From Thiotrichaceae bacterium (GTDB lineage Bacteria; Pseudomonadota; Gammaproteobacteria; Thiotrichales; Thiotrichaceae): a stretch of 42,777 nucleotides of DNA. Numbering within the stretch: the first letter of the stretch is position 1; every line of letters begins with the position of its first letter. Below the pieces are notes generated by a model. That model did no database searches, was not told the DNA's origin, and saw only the letters and a program-made list of their open reading frames with translations. Below, one piece after another: positions 8,783 through 16,996 of this stretch. A program made the position numbers and the translations under genes. The stretch covers positions 1 to 42,777 of the forward strand of contig JALSJU010000123.1 of the NCBI GenBank assembly GCA_026989145.1, in the 5' to 3' direction.

Positions 8783-9976
8783 TTAATTCAGCCTAGCAAC
8801 GCTTTCATTGGCATGTTCACGGCTGTTTAAATCTTGCGCGAGTATATCATCAATTATGGTCGATGTCCCTGTAGAAGCCTGTTCTAATGCCTTTTCTATG
8901 ACAAGCGGTATATCCGTAAAGAAGATTTGTTTGTTCAAAAAGGCTTCTACTGCAATTTCATTTGCCGCATTCAATGCGATGGTTGCATTGCCGCCCAATC
9001 GGTGTGCATCATAGGCAAGCTGTAAGCAAGGGTAACGATCAAAATCCGGCTTTTCAAAATCAAGTCTTGCAACCTCAAATATATCGAGTGCTTCCACGCC
9101 TGACTCAATCCGCTCGGGATAAGCTAATGCATAGGCGATCGGTGTGCGCATATCAGGGTTGCCAAGTTGCGCGAGCACTGAGCCGTCATTATACGAAACC
9201 ATCGAATGAATCATGCTTTGTGGATGGATCACCACTTGAATGTGATCTTCCGGCACATCAAACAACCAACATGCTTCAATTACTTCTAAGCCTTTATTCA
9301 TCATGGTGGCGGAATCAACTGATATTTTCTGACCCATCACCCAATTAGGGTGAGCCACGGCTTGCTCGGGTGTTACATCACTAAGCGTTGAAACGTCACG
9401 CGTTCTAAATGGCCCGCCAGATGCAGTTAGTAATATTTTTTCAACACCTGCTTTGTGTTGTTCGCCGTTGACCAAAGCTGGCATGGATTGAAAAATAGCA
9501 TTATGCTCGCTATCTATTGGCAAGAGTTCAGCGCCTTTATGGCGATTATTATGAATCGCATCCATAAACAACTTGCCTGACATGACGAGTGACTCTTTAT
9601 TTGCGAGCATGACGCGTTTACCTGCCTCGGCTGCGGCAAGGTTTGGCAATAGTCCTGCAGCCCCTACAATTGCTGCCATCACATAATCAACTTCTGGCAG
9701 GCTGGCAATCATTTCTAATGCTTGCTTACCAGCAATAACCTTTGTAGAGCAAGAGCCCTGCTTTAAGCGCTGCTCTAATTGACTTGCGGCATCTTCATTA
9801 ACCATTACGGCATAAACAGGGTTAACAGCTAAACATTGCTCAGCTAGCTTATCGACATTGCTATTAGCGCTCAATGCAACCACATGATAGTGTTCAGGAT
9901 GACGTGCTAACACATCCAGCGTGTTCACCCCAATTGTACCTGTTGCACCTAAAATACAAATTCCCTTTGAGTTCAT
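8783..9976 (-). CDS. dxr: 1-deoxy-D-xylulose 5-phosphate reductoisomerase
   Basis: Dxr makes 2-C-methyl-D-erythritol 4-phosphate, the committed step of the MEP isoprenoid pathway, supplying precursors to UppS nearby. The 397 residues begin with the NADPH-binding GATGTIG motif (10-16). They keep the metal-binding PIDSEHNAIFQ segment and the SATMMNKGLEVIEA block. Length matches E. coli Dxr (398). It lies 34 bases after cdsA, in the standard cdsA-dxr-rseP order. No anomalies are visible. Confidence 0.97.
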   Translation of the reverse strand: MNSKGICILGATGTIGVNTLDVLARHPEHYHVVALSANSNVDKLAEQCLAVNPVYAVMVNEDAASQLEQRLKQGSCSTKVIAGKQALEMIASLPEVDYVMAAIVGAAGLLPNLAAAEAGKRVMLANKESLVMSGKLFMDAIHNNRHKGAELLPIDSEHNAIFQSMPALVNGEQHKAGVEKILLTASGGPFRTRDVSTLSDVTPEQAVAHPNWVMGQKISVDSATMMNKGLEVIEACWLFDVPEDHIQVVIHPQSMIHSMVSYNDGSVLAQLGNPDMRTPIAYALAYPERIESGVEALDIFEVARLDFEKPDFDRYPCLQLAYDAHRLGGNATIALNAANEIAVEAFLNKQIFFTDIPLVIEKALEQASTGTSTIIDDILAQDLNSREHANESVARLN

Positions 9977-10010
9977 CTAAGCATACTCAGTAGACAGCCA
10001 TCCAAACAGC

Positions 10011-10826
10011 TCATGTGAGCACCCCACCCCAAAAGATACCAAGAGTAAATAAGGGCAACGTTGCAATCAAACCATCCACACGATCAAGAATCCCACCATG
10101 ACCAGGCAAAATATTACCTGAATCTTTTTTACCTGCTTCACGTTTAATAAGGCTTTCAAATAAGTCACCTGCTACTGATAATATCGCGACAGCAAGTGAC
10201 AGAAAAATAAAGTAAAACCAGTCTGAAATACCCAAATACCATGCACCAAGAACCGACCAAATAACTGCTCCAACCAAACCACCCAGCATACCTTCACGAG
10301 TCTTACCTGGGCTAAGCTCTGGCGCCAATTTATTTTTCCCCATTGCCTTACCACTAAAGTAAGCACCGCTGTCTGCAATAGCAACTAGAAATATAAGGTA
10401 AAGCACCAAGGCTGGGCGCTGTTGATGCAAGGTTACCAATGCAGACCATGCTGGAATCAGTACCAAAAAAGCAGCAATTCGAAGTATCCATTTATTGTTT
10501 TTATACAAGCTCATGCCTTGCTCGTAGGTCGCCAACAATACCAAGGCAACACCCCAAGCGATCACCCCTACAGCAATAAAAACCCAACGTGAATCATGCC
10601 AAAGGATGGGGATAATACTTACTAACAATAATATTGTGACAAATATGCCACGTGATTTATCGTCATCACAACCTACCAAGCGCGCCCACTCCCACCCGCC
10701 AAGACTAACAAAAGCAATAAGTGCAATAATAGAAAAAAACGTGTTTGGCAACAGAGTAACACCCAGCAACACCGCAATAATTAATATCGCGCCGGTGATT
10801 ACTCGTTGTTTTAGCGCTTCATCCAT
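10011..10826 (-). CDS. cdsA: Phosphatidate cytidylyltransferase
   Basis: CdsA is an integral membrane enzyme that makes CDP-diacylglycerol, the precursor of all bacterial phospholipids. The 271 residues contain about seven or eight hydrophobic segments. The family signature sits near the C-terminus: KREAGKKDSGN, then the LPGHGGILDRVDG segment with its conserved acidic residues. The ATG at 10826 is the first residue of a normal-length protein. A 146-bp inverted-repeat element fills most of the gap separating it from uppS. Confidence 0.95.
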   Translation of the reverse strand: MDEALKQRVITGAILIIAVLLGVTLLPNTFFSIIALIAFVSLGGWEWARLVGCDDDKSRGIFVTILLLVSIIPILWHDSRWVFIAVGVIAWGVALVLLATYEQGMSLYKNNKWILRIAAFLVLIPAWSALVTLHQQRPALVLYLIFLVAIADSGAYFSGKAMGKNKLAPELSPGKTREGMLGGLVGAVIWSVLGAWYLGISDWFYFIFLSLAVAILSVAGDLFESLIKREAGKKDSGNILPGHGGILDRVDGLIATLPLFTLGIFWGGVLT

Positions 10827-10857
10827 AACTAAGCCTTTCTTTAATTTGTTAGGAGAG

Positions 10858-11003
10858 TTTACACGACTCGGATGACGAGTAAATATGGCTGAAATTTCAC
10901 TACTGGTCGTTGGAAGCTGGCTAATAACACATTATAGTAGCTTCATTTCTCGACTCAATCAGTGAAATTCAGCCCTATTTCTTTCGCCATCGACTCGTGC
11001 AAA
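10858..11003. repeat. MITE-like inverted-repeat element, copy A
   Basis: The 146-bp element has ends that are imperfect inverted repeats about 40 bp long. TTTACACGACTCG at the left faces TTTGCACGAGTCG (reverse complement) at the right, and GGCTGAAATTTCACT pairs with an inner right-hand copy. It contains no reading frame. It shares ends with the element at 13137-13248 and an internal TTGGAAGCTG. It sits between uppS and cdsA, so the operon mRNA would carry a large hairpin here. Confidence 0.7.
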
Positions 11004-11018
11004 GATCTCGTTAAATTC

Positions 11019-11789
11019 TTACTTTTCAGAGAGTGCCGCCTGTTCGGCAACAACCTGCTCACTAGTTTTACCAAAACGTCGTTGACGTGATGAGTAATCG
11101 GTAATTGCTTTCATTAACTCTGCATCCTTAAAGTCAGGCCATAGTGCATCGGTAAAATAAAGTTCGGCATACGCCATCTGCCATAATAGAAAATTGCTAA
11201 TCCGTTTCTCGCCACCCGTACGAATAAATAAATCAGGGTCAGGCACACCCTCTTCGCTTAAATGATAGGTACTTAAATTTTGAGAGATTAATTCTTCGCT
11301 AATCTGATCTGCTTTAAGCTCATTATTAGCTACTTGCTTTGCAAGGTTTTGTACGGCTCGAGTAACATCCCAGCGACCACCATAGTTTGCGGCAACGATG
11401 AGCCGTAAGCCGGTACTTTTCTCAGTACGCTGCTCTACTTGCTTAATTTTATCTTGTAGCTTTTGTGAAAACTTTGAAAGCTCACCAATTATTTGCAAGC
11501 GGACGTTATTTCGAGCCAAAGATTTAGCTTCTCGATCAAGCGCCATCATAAACAAACCCATTAGATTGGTGATTTCTTCTTCGGGGCGCTTCCAGTTCTC
11601 ACTGCTGAAGGCGAATAAGCTTAAACATTCAACGCCCAGCTTTGAGCAACTTTTAACAATCTCACGAACCGTTTCAACACCTTCTTTGTGCCCCATAAAA
11701 CGCGGCCGATGTTTACGCTTGGCCCAACGACCATTGCCATCCATAACAATGGCGATGTGGCGAGGAATGTTTAATTTGGTTTGCGTCAT
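11019..11789 (-). CDS. uppS: Undecaprenyl (di-trans,poly-cis) diphosphate synthase
   Basis: UppS condenses isopentenyl diphosphate onto farnesyl diphosphate to make the C55 carrier for peptidoglycan and O-antigen. The 256 residues open with AIVMDGNGRWAK containing catalytic D17. They end with the cis-prenyltransferase signature DLFIRTGGEKRISNFLLWQ and AYAELYF. Length agrees with E. coli UppS (253). It starts 16 bases after frr, so it is co-transcribed with pyrH and frr. The spacing to cdsA is enlarged by the inverted-repeat element. Confidence 0.97.
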   Translation of the reverse strand: MTQTKLNIPRHIAIVMDGNGRWAKRKHRPRFMGHKEGVETVREIVKSCSKLGVECLSLFAFSSENWKRPEEEITNLMGLFMMALDREAKSLARNNVRLQIIGELSKFSQKLQDKIKQVEQRTEKSTGLRLIVAANYGGRWDVTRAVQNLAKQVANNELKADQISEELISQNLSTYHLSEEGVPDPDLFIRTGGEKRISNFLLWQMAYAELYFTDALWPDFKDAELMKAITDYSSRQRRFGKTSEQVVAEQAALSEK

Positions 11790-11805
11790 AATAGTGCTAA
11801 AAGAT

Positions 11806-12363
11806 CTAAACTTTCATTAAGTCCACTTCTTTCTCGGCAATAATCTCATCAATTTGTTTAACACAAATATCGGTAATTTTTTGAATACTTTCTTGTGCGT
11901 TACGCTCAGCATCTTCTGAAATTTCTTTTTCTTTTTCGAGTGACTTAAAATCAGAGTTTGCATCACGGCGAATATTACGGATCGCAACTTTTGCATTTTC
12001 ACCCTCGTGGCGAACAACCTTTACTAAGTCACGGCGGCGCTCTTCAGTAAGTTGCGGCATAGGGATTCGAATAACCGAACCTGCTGAATTTGGGTTTAAA
12101 CCTAGGTCGGACTTCATAATGGCTTTCTCAACCGCTTGTACCATGGGTTTTTCCCACGGCGTTACAGTTAAAGTTCGGGCATCCTCTACACCGATATTAG
12201 CAACTTGATTTAGCGGTGTATCATTACCGTAATAATCCACCATAATATGCTCAAGTAAACTTGGATGAGCTCGCCCTGTACGTACTTTTGACAACTCACC
12301 TTTTAAAGATTCAATACTTTTTTTCATTCTTGAATCTGCATCTTTTATTATTTCATCTATCAT
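11806..12363 (-). CDS. frr: Ribosome recycling factor
   Basis: RRF works with EF-G to split post-termination ribosomes. The 185 residues match the family length exactly. They show the three-helix-bundle pattern, with the conserved [12 protein letters not shown] segment near residue 30 and the [13 protein letters not shown] block around residue 115. It lies 24 bases downstream of pyrH and 16 upstream of uppS, in the conserved pyrH-frr-uppS order. The ATG at 12363 is well placed. Confidence 0.97.
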   Translation of the reverse strand: MIDEIIKDADSRMKKSIESLKGELSKVRTGRAHPSLLEHIMVDYYGNDTPLNQVANIGVEDARTLTVTPWEKPMVQAVEKAIMKSDLGLNPNSAGSVIRIPMPQLTEERRRDLVKVVRHEGENAKVAIRNIRRDANSDFKSLEKEKEISEDAERNAQESIQKITDICVKQIDEIIAEKEVDLMKV

Positions 12364-12387
12364 GATTCATTCCCTCTAAACTTTGGG

Positions 12388-13110
12388 TTAACCCGCCGCC
12401 TCAACGATTGTTCCTGTTGTTTTATCGCCCGCTACAATTTTACTAAGTGCACCAGACTCAAACATATCAAATACACACAGTGGCATTTTATTCTCACGAC
12501 ATAATACCATTGCTGTTAAGTCCATCACACCTAGTTCTTTAGAAATTGCTTCATTAAAGCTAAGTGATTCATAACGTACTGCATTAGGGTTCTTTTTAGG
12601 GTCAGAGTCATAAACACCATCAACCATCGTTGCTTTTAAAATAAGATCAGCTTGAATTTCAATTGAGCGTAAACTGGCCGCGGTATCCGTTGTAAAGTAC
12701 GGATTGCCTGTTCCGGCTGCAAATATAACGACTTCACCTTGTGATAAATACTCACGTGCGCGGTGTGCAGAAAACTCCTCGCCCAGTTGGTCTATCTTTA
12801 AGGCCGACATCACGCGACACTTTTTACCCTGCTTTTTAATCGCATCTTGCATCGCAAGCGCATTCATCACTGTTGCCAACATACCCATTTGATCAGCACT
12901 TACACGATCAATACCACCTTGTGCTAAGCCTGCACCTCGAAAAATATTGCCGCCACCAATCACCAAGCCAATTTCTGTACCACTATTCAGCTGTGCTACA
13001 ATTTCTTTGGCTGTCGATGCTAAAACTTCAGAATCAATACCAAAATCTCCTTTACCCATCAGCGCTTCACCGCTTAATTTTAGTAAAATTCGTTTATATT
13101 TTTGAGCCAT
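12388..13110 (-). CDS. pyrH: Uridylate kinase (UMP kinase)
   Basis: PyrH phosphorylates UMP to UDP in pyrimidine nucleotide synthesis and belongs to the amino-acid-kinase fold, usually hexameric. The 240 residues start YKRILLKLSGEALMG and contain the GGGNIFRG glycine loop and the DTAASLRSIEIQAD segment. Size is as in E. coli (241). It is separated from tsf by 439 bp containing a terminator and an inverted-repeat element. pyrH therefore probably starts a new transcript with frr and uppS. Confidence 0.97.
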   Translation of the reverse strand: MAQKYKRILLKLSGEALMGKGDFGIDSEVLASTAKEIVAQLNSGTEIGLVIGGGNIFRGAGLAQGGIDRVSADQMGMLATVMNALAMQDAIKKQGKKCRVMSALKIDQLGEEFSAHRAREYLSQGEVVIFAAGTGNPYFTTDTAASLRSIEIQADLILKATMVDGVYDSDPKKNPNAVRYESLSFNEAISKELGVMDLTAMVLCRENKMPLCVFDMFESGALSKIVAGDKTTGTIVEAAG

Positions 13111-13136
13111 ATTAATTTACCTAATTTACAGACAAT

Positions 13137-13248
13137 ACTTTGCACGACTTAGAGATGAAATAAGTAGTAAGTACAGCTTCCAAAAGTCGAATGAAATCGT
13201 CTTTATCGTGGTGACAGTTTCTTTACTCGTCTCCGAGTCGTGCAAAGT
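13137..13248. repeat. MITE-like inverted-repeat element, copy B
   Basis: The 112-bp element has ends ACTTTGCACGACT (13137-13149) and its exact inverted copy (13236-13248). The similarity continues inward as YRGAGAYGARTAA-like sequence. It matches the ends of the element at 10858-11003 and shares its internal TTGGAAGCTG (here on the opposite strand). It has no coding capacity. It lies directly upstream of pyrH and may affect its promoter region. Confidence 0.7.
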
Positions 13249-13489
13249 TTTCTTATACCAGAATTTTGACTTCTATGCGGATAACAAGACCTAAGATATT
13301 GGTTTAAAAGATAATTTAAAAACCTTAGCCTCACCCTTAGGTTAAGCAGATATTTTAAACCCATAATGAATCAAGAGCTTACGTCTGCGCCGTAGTGAAG
13401 TCACGAATTAAAGTTATAGACTATACAAAAAGAATAATAAAGCATAGCTGTCTGGGAGCCAATCACTAACCCTTTATTTTTTGCAAAAA
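13249..13489. other. Non-coding remainder of the tsf-pyrH gap
   Basis: Between the inverted-repeat element and the tsf terminator there are about 240 bases without a credible gene. The sequence is AT-rich, with a weak dyad around AACCTTAG / CTTAGGTT near 13321-13343. A pyrH promoter should lie here or in the adjacent element, but I could not pick a convincing -35/-10 pair. Confidence 0.5.
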
Positions 13490-13514
13490 AAAAGGAGCGA
13501 TGGACGCTCCTTTT
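13490..13514 (-). terminator. Rho-independent terminator of rpsB-tsf
   Basis: A perfect 10-bp stem (AAAAGGAGCG / CGCTCCTTTT) has a five-base loop. In the minus-strand transcript it is followed by an uninterrupted run of T. It lies about 35 bases after the tsf stop, so it should end the rpsB-tsf transcript. Confidence 0.9.
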
Positions 13515-13549
13515 CAAAATACTGATTCAGGCGAAGAAATTAAATGATA

Positions 13550-14428
13550 TTAACCGCCTTTAACTTGCGCCATGACTTCTGCCGCAAAATCCTCTTCTTT
13601 CTTTTCGATACCTTCACCAACTTCGTAACGAATAAATGCTGTCACCTCTGCACCCGCCGCTTTCAAAAGCTGCTCGATTGTTTGATCAGGATCTTTTACA
13701 AACGACTGACCGAGCAAAGTAATTTCAGCAAGATATTTTTTCATGCGTCCGCCAATCATCTTTTCAATGATTTCTGGTGGCTTACCACTGTCTTGTGCTT
13801 GCGCAATTAAAATCTCCTTCTCTTTTTCTAATACGTCTTCCGGTACATCCGCTTCAGAGACACAAACAGGGCGGCTTGCTGCGATATGCATTGCTATGTC
13901 TTTGCCTAACGCCTCATCTCCACCCGTCATGGCAACCGCTACTCCGATGCGTACACCATGACTATAAGCGTAAACTGCGCCTTCAGAAGAAAGTATCTCA
14001 AAACGACGCACCTGCATATTCTCGCCAATTTTCGCAACCAGGTTTGCTCTTGCTTCTTCAACTGTTTCACCAGAGTCTAAAGGCATTGCAGATAGCGCTG
14101 CAACATCTGCAGGTTTATCTGCAAGTACCCGTGCACCCACTGCGTTTACAAAGTTGATGAAATTTTCATCTTTTGCGACGAAGTCTGTCTCACAGTTTAC
14201 TTCAACGATTGATGCTTCTTTAGCATCTTCTGAAACTGTAATAACGACTTTACCGTCTGCCGCCACACGACCGGCTTTTTTGTCTGCTTTTGCCGCACCA
14301 GATTTGCGCATAACATCAATTGCCGCTTCTAAATCACCGTTGGTTTCGGTAAGCACTTTTTTGCAATCCATCATGCCAGCGCCTGTGCGCTCGCGTAATT
14401 CTTTTACCATTGAAGCTGTAATAGCCAT
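13550..14428 (-). CDS. tsf: Translation elongation factor Ts
   Basis: EF-Ts is the guanine-nucleotide exchange factor for EF-Tu. With the ATG at 14428 the protein is 292 residues and starts [20 protein letters not shown], the expected N-terminus. That ATG has a GAGGA ribosome site. An in-frame ATG 16 codons upstream is open but not conserved. The [12 protein letters not shown] motif that contacts EF-Tu is present at about residue 80. It follows rpsB by 67 bases and is closed by a strong terminator. Confidence 0.97.
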   Translation of the reverse strand: MAITASMVKELRERTGAGMMDCKKVLTETNGDLEAAIDVMRKSGAAKADKKAGRVAADGKVVITVSEDAKEASIVEVNCETDFVAKDENFINFVNAVGARVLADKPADVAALSAMPLDSGETVEEARANLVAKIGENMQVRRFEILSSEGAVYAYSHGVRIGVAVAMTGGDEALGKDIAMHIAASRPVCVSEADVPEDVLEKEKEILIAQAQDSGKPPEIIEKMIGGRMKKYLAEITLLGQSFVKDPDQTIEQLLKAAGAEVTAFIRYEVGEGIEKKEEDFAAEVMAQVKGG

Positions 14429-14495
14429 AGTTCTAATCCTCTTTTCAACATGGGTGAAGCTAAAAATCTCACCCATGATTAGTGCAAACTAGCGG

Positions 14496-15686
14496 TTAAA
14501 CACCACCCATTAGTTCATCTTGCAATACTTTAAGCTCATCCCACTTACCATCTGCAGCAAGTTGTGCTTGCTGAGGCCAAGTTTTTGGCTCTTTTGATTT
14601 CAGTGTAGAAACTGTATCTAAAATAGCTTTAATGGCATCACGATCCATTTTTGCAAGCTCTGAAAATGTTGTTACACCGGCATCATTAAGAGTCTCGGCA
14701 ATTTTAGGACCAATGCCTTCAATTTTTTTAAGATCATCCGAATCAGCTTTTTTTGCTGGAGCCTTTTTTGTAGCAGGCTTTTCTTCTGCTACCGCCTTTT
14801 CCTTAGCAGGAGCAGCTGCAACTTTTTTAGTTGCCTCTGGCTTTTCTGCTACTTTCTCTTCCTTTTCTACAGTTGCTTTTGCATCTACAGGCTTATCTTC
14901 TGACTTAGCGGCCTTTGCTGTTACTTTTGCAGCAGGCTTTGCATCTTTTGCCGGTGCTTTTGGCTTTGGTGCTGCAGCAGCCATTTCTTCCGCATTCGTT
15001 GCAGCTACCAAGTGACCTTCTACGACAGCATCAGCAATGGCTGAGGTATAAAGTTGAATTGCACGAATAGCGTCATCATTACCCGGTATAACATAATCCA
15101 CATTCTCAGCGGAGTTATTAGTATCTACAATACCAATAACTGGAATACCCAGTGTTTTAGCTTCTTTAATAGCGATGCTTTCATGCCCTACATCAATAAC
15201 AAAGAGTGCATCAGGTAATCCGCGCATATCTTTGATTCCGCCTAAACCTTTCATGAGTTTTTCTAACTCACGAGTCAGCATAAGGGCTTCTTTTTTACCG
15301 CCACGATTTATCGTGCCGTCAGCTTCCATCTTTTCAATGTCGTGCAAACGACGTACTGATTGCTTAATCGTTTTAAAGTTAGTCAGCATACCGCCCAACC
15401 AACGCTGATCAACAAATGGCATTTTACAACGAACAGCTTCGTCGCGTATTGCTTGTTGCGCAGGGCGTTTTGTTCCAACGAACATAACCTTGCCGCCTTT
15501 GGCAGCAATTTTACCAGCAAAGTTTAACGCATCGTTAAACATTGGTAATGTTTGCTCAAGGTTGATGATATGAATTTTGTTACGGTCACCGAAGATGTAC
15601 GGTGCCATTTTTGGGTTCCAGTAGCGGGTTTGATGTCCGAAATGAACACCAGCCTCCAGCATTTGGCGCATAGTTACTTTAGCCAT
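14496..15686 (-). CDS. rpsB: 30S ribosomal protein S2 with C-terminal helix-hairpin-helix extension
   Basis: Residues 1 to about 224 are a complete S2 core ([20 protein letters not shown] start, [10 protein letters not shown], and [10 protein letters not shown] segments) that binds the 30S head-body junction. E. coli S2 is 241 residues, whereas this one is 396. The extra part is a roughly 90-residue linker of Lys, Ala, Pro and Glu. It is followed by an 80-residue module from residue 317 with [21 protein letters not shown], a helix-hairpin-helix-type sequence. The reading frame is continuous and tsf follows normally, so this is a real fusion, not a missed stop. An S2-leader fold precedes it. 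Confidence 0.95.
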   Translation of the reverse strand: MAKVTMRQMLEAGVHFGHQTRYWNPKMAPYIFGDRNKIHIINLEQTLPMFNDALNFAGKIAAKGGKVMFVGTKRPAQQAIRDEAVRCKMPFVDQRWLGGMLTNFKTIKQSVRRLHDIEKMEADGTINRGGKKEALMLTRELEKLMKGLGGIKDMRGLPDALFVIDVGHESIAIKEAKTLGIPVIGIVDTNNSAENVDYVIPGNDDAIRAIQLYTSAIADAVVEGHLVAATNAEEMAAAAPKPKAPAKDAKPAAKVTAKAAKSEDKPVDAKATVEKEEKVAEKPEATKKVAAAPAKEKAVAEEKPATKKAPAKKADSDDLKKIEGIGPKIAETLNDAGVTTFSELAKMDRDAIKAILDTVSTLKSKEPKTWPQQAQLAADGKWDELKVLQDELMGGV

Positions 15687-15713
15687 GATAAGTTTCCTCT
15701 TGGGTTAGGCCTC

Positions 15714-15789
15714 CACATACCGGTTATAGCGACTTGCTGGCTTTCAACTGAAAACGAACAAGCACCCCGCTATACCCTGTTGGTATGTG
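15714..15789 (-). ncRNA. S2 (rpsB) mRNA leader, autoregulatory structure
   Basis: In the rpsB 5' leader an outer perfect 8-bp stem (CACATACC 15714-15721 with GGTATGTG 15782-15789) encloses a second perfect 7-bp stem (TATAGCG 15725-15731 with 15768-15774). Additional CAAG/CTTG pairing lies inside. The layout and position, just upstream of the ribosome site, match the S2 leader by which S2 represses rpsB-tsf in gammaproteobacteria. Identification rests on fold and position, not a covariance search. Confidence 0.7.
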
Positions 15790-15890
15790 TGTGAATTTGA
15801 AGCATTAAGCACAATATAAATAGAATGTTTTCTACTTCATGAAGTTTCCGTTTTATTACGACTGCAGGCAGCCATCTAAATCGGGCGCAC

Positions 15891-15896
15891 TTTATA
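15891..15896 (-). promoter_or_regulatory. Possible extended -10 of the rpsB promoter
   Basis: On the minus strand TATAAA is preceded by TGG (extended -10 pattern) and followed by a GC-rich stretch GTGCGCCC, typical of stringently controlled ribosomal promoters. No good -35 is seen. It lies about 200 bases upstream of the rpsB start and would include the S2 leader. Confidence 0.4.
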
Positions 15897-15976
15897 CCAT
15901 AAACAACTTCGCTTCTCTATCTAATTTCTGCATAATTCAGGATTATTTGAAGTTTCCCTATTAAAAGGCAAAAGCC

Positions 15977-16768
15977 ATGACTAGCATCACCATTAAAACC
16001 CCAGAACAGATTGAGAAAATGCGTGTTGCTGGAAGGCTTGCCGCAGAAGTTCTTGAAATGATAGAGCCGTTTGTTGTAGCAGGCACAACAACCGATGAAC
16101 TCGACAAAATTTGTCATGACTATATTGTAGATGTGCAACAGGCCATCCCTGCGCCACTTAATTATCATGGCTTTCCTAAATCGATTTGTACCTCAGTCAA
16201 CCATCAAGTGTGTCACGGCATCCCCAGTAATAAAAAATTAAAGAAAGGCGATATCATCAATATCGACATTACCGTGATTAAAGATGGCTTTCATGGTGAC
16301 ACCAGCAAAATGTTTTCCGTAGGCAAGCCTAATGTTGCGGTTACGCGACTGTGTGATATTGCTCAAGTGGCGCTTTATATCGGCATTGATATGGTTAAAC
16401 CTGGCATCAAGCTAGGTGACATTGGGCATGCCATCCAAACGTACTCTGAAGCACAGCATTACTCCGTTGTACGTGAATACTGTGGCCACGGCATTGGTGA
16501 GCAATTCCATGAACCACCGCAAGTTTTGCATTACGGTAAAGCCGATACCGGCGATGTATTAAAGGAGGGTATGACATTTACGATTGAACCTATGATTAAC
16601 CAAGGGAAACGTCAAATTAAAGTACTTCCAGACAAATGGACCGTTATCACTAAAGATCATAAACTATCAGCCCAATGGGAACATACCCTTTATGTGACAG
16701 CTGAAGGTGTAGAAATTTTAACACTTCGAGAAGAAGAAAAAGATTGGCGAAGCCGTTTACCAGCATAA
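15977..16768 (+). CDS. map: Methionine aminopeptidase, type I
   Basis: Map removes the initiator methionine from nascent proteins using a two-metal site. The 263 residues match E. coli Map (264). The expected ligands are visible: Asp in NIDITVIKDG, Asp in FHGDTSK, His in CGHGIG, Glu in FTIEPM and Glu in QWEHTLYVT. It is transcribed divergently from rpsB, the normal gammaproteobacterial arrangement. The ATG at 15977 lies eight bases after an AAAGG-type site. Nothing is missing. Confidence 0.97.
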   Translation: MTSITIKTPEQIEKMRVAGRLAAEVLEMIEPFVVAGTTTDELDKICHDYIVDVQQAIPAPLNYHGFPKSICTSVNHQVCHGIPSNKKLKKGDIINIDITVIKDGFHGDTSKMFSVGKPNVAVTRLCDIAQVALYIGIDMVKPGIKLGDIGHAIQTYSEAQHYSVVREYCGHGIGEQFHEPPQVLHYGKADTGDVLKEGMTFTIEPMINQGKRQIKVLPDKWTVITKDHKLSAQWEHTLYVTAEGVEILTLREEEKDWRSRLPA

Positions 16769-16996
16769 ATGCTACACTCATACTGTGAGTTGCTTGACTC
16801 TGACCATTCGATATTATAAATTCCCACCTGCAAGTAAGGGTTCTCATGGTCAATACTTAAAATATAGAGCCTGCTAGCAATACTCTTCAAAACATATAAA
16901 CATTTATTAAAACAGCTTACCGTTTTCTCATGACTTTCGAGTCTGCCTAATTGAGAATTATTAACGGTTACCCGCACTATTAACTGGGAGACGGGT

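Noticed and set aside
14429-14476. Upstream ATG for tsf
   Set aside because: The added 16 residues are not part of EF-Ts, and the ATG at 14428 has the better ribosome site.
14632-15015. A 127-codon Ala/Phe/Ser-rich open frame on the plus strand opposite rpsB
   Set aside because: It is the complement of the Lys/Ala-rich S2 linker; the composition explains the open frame and no ribosome site or family was seen.
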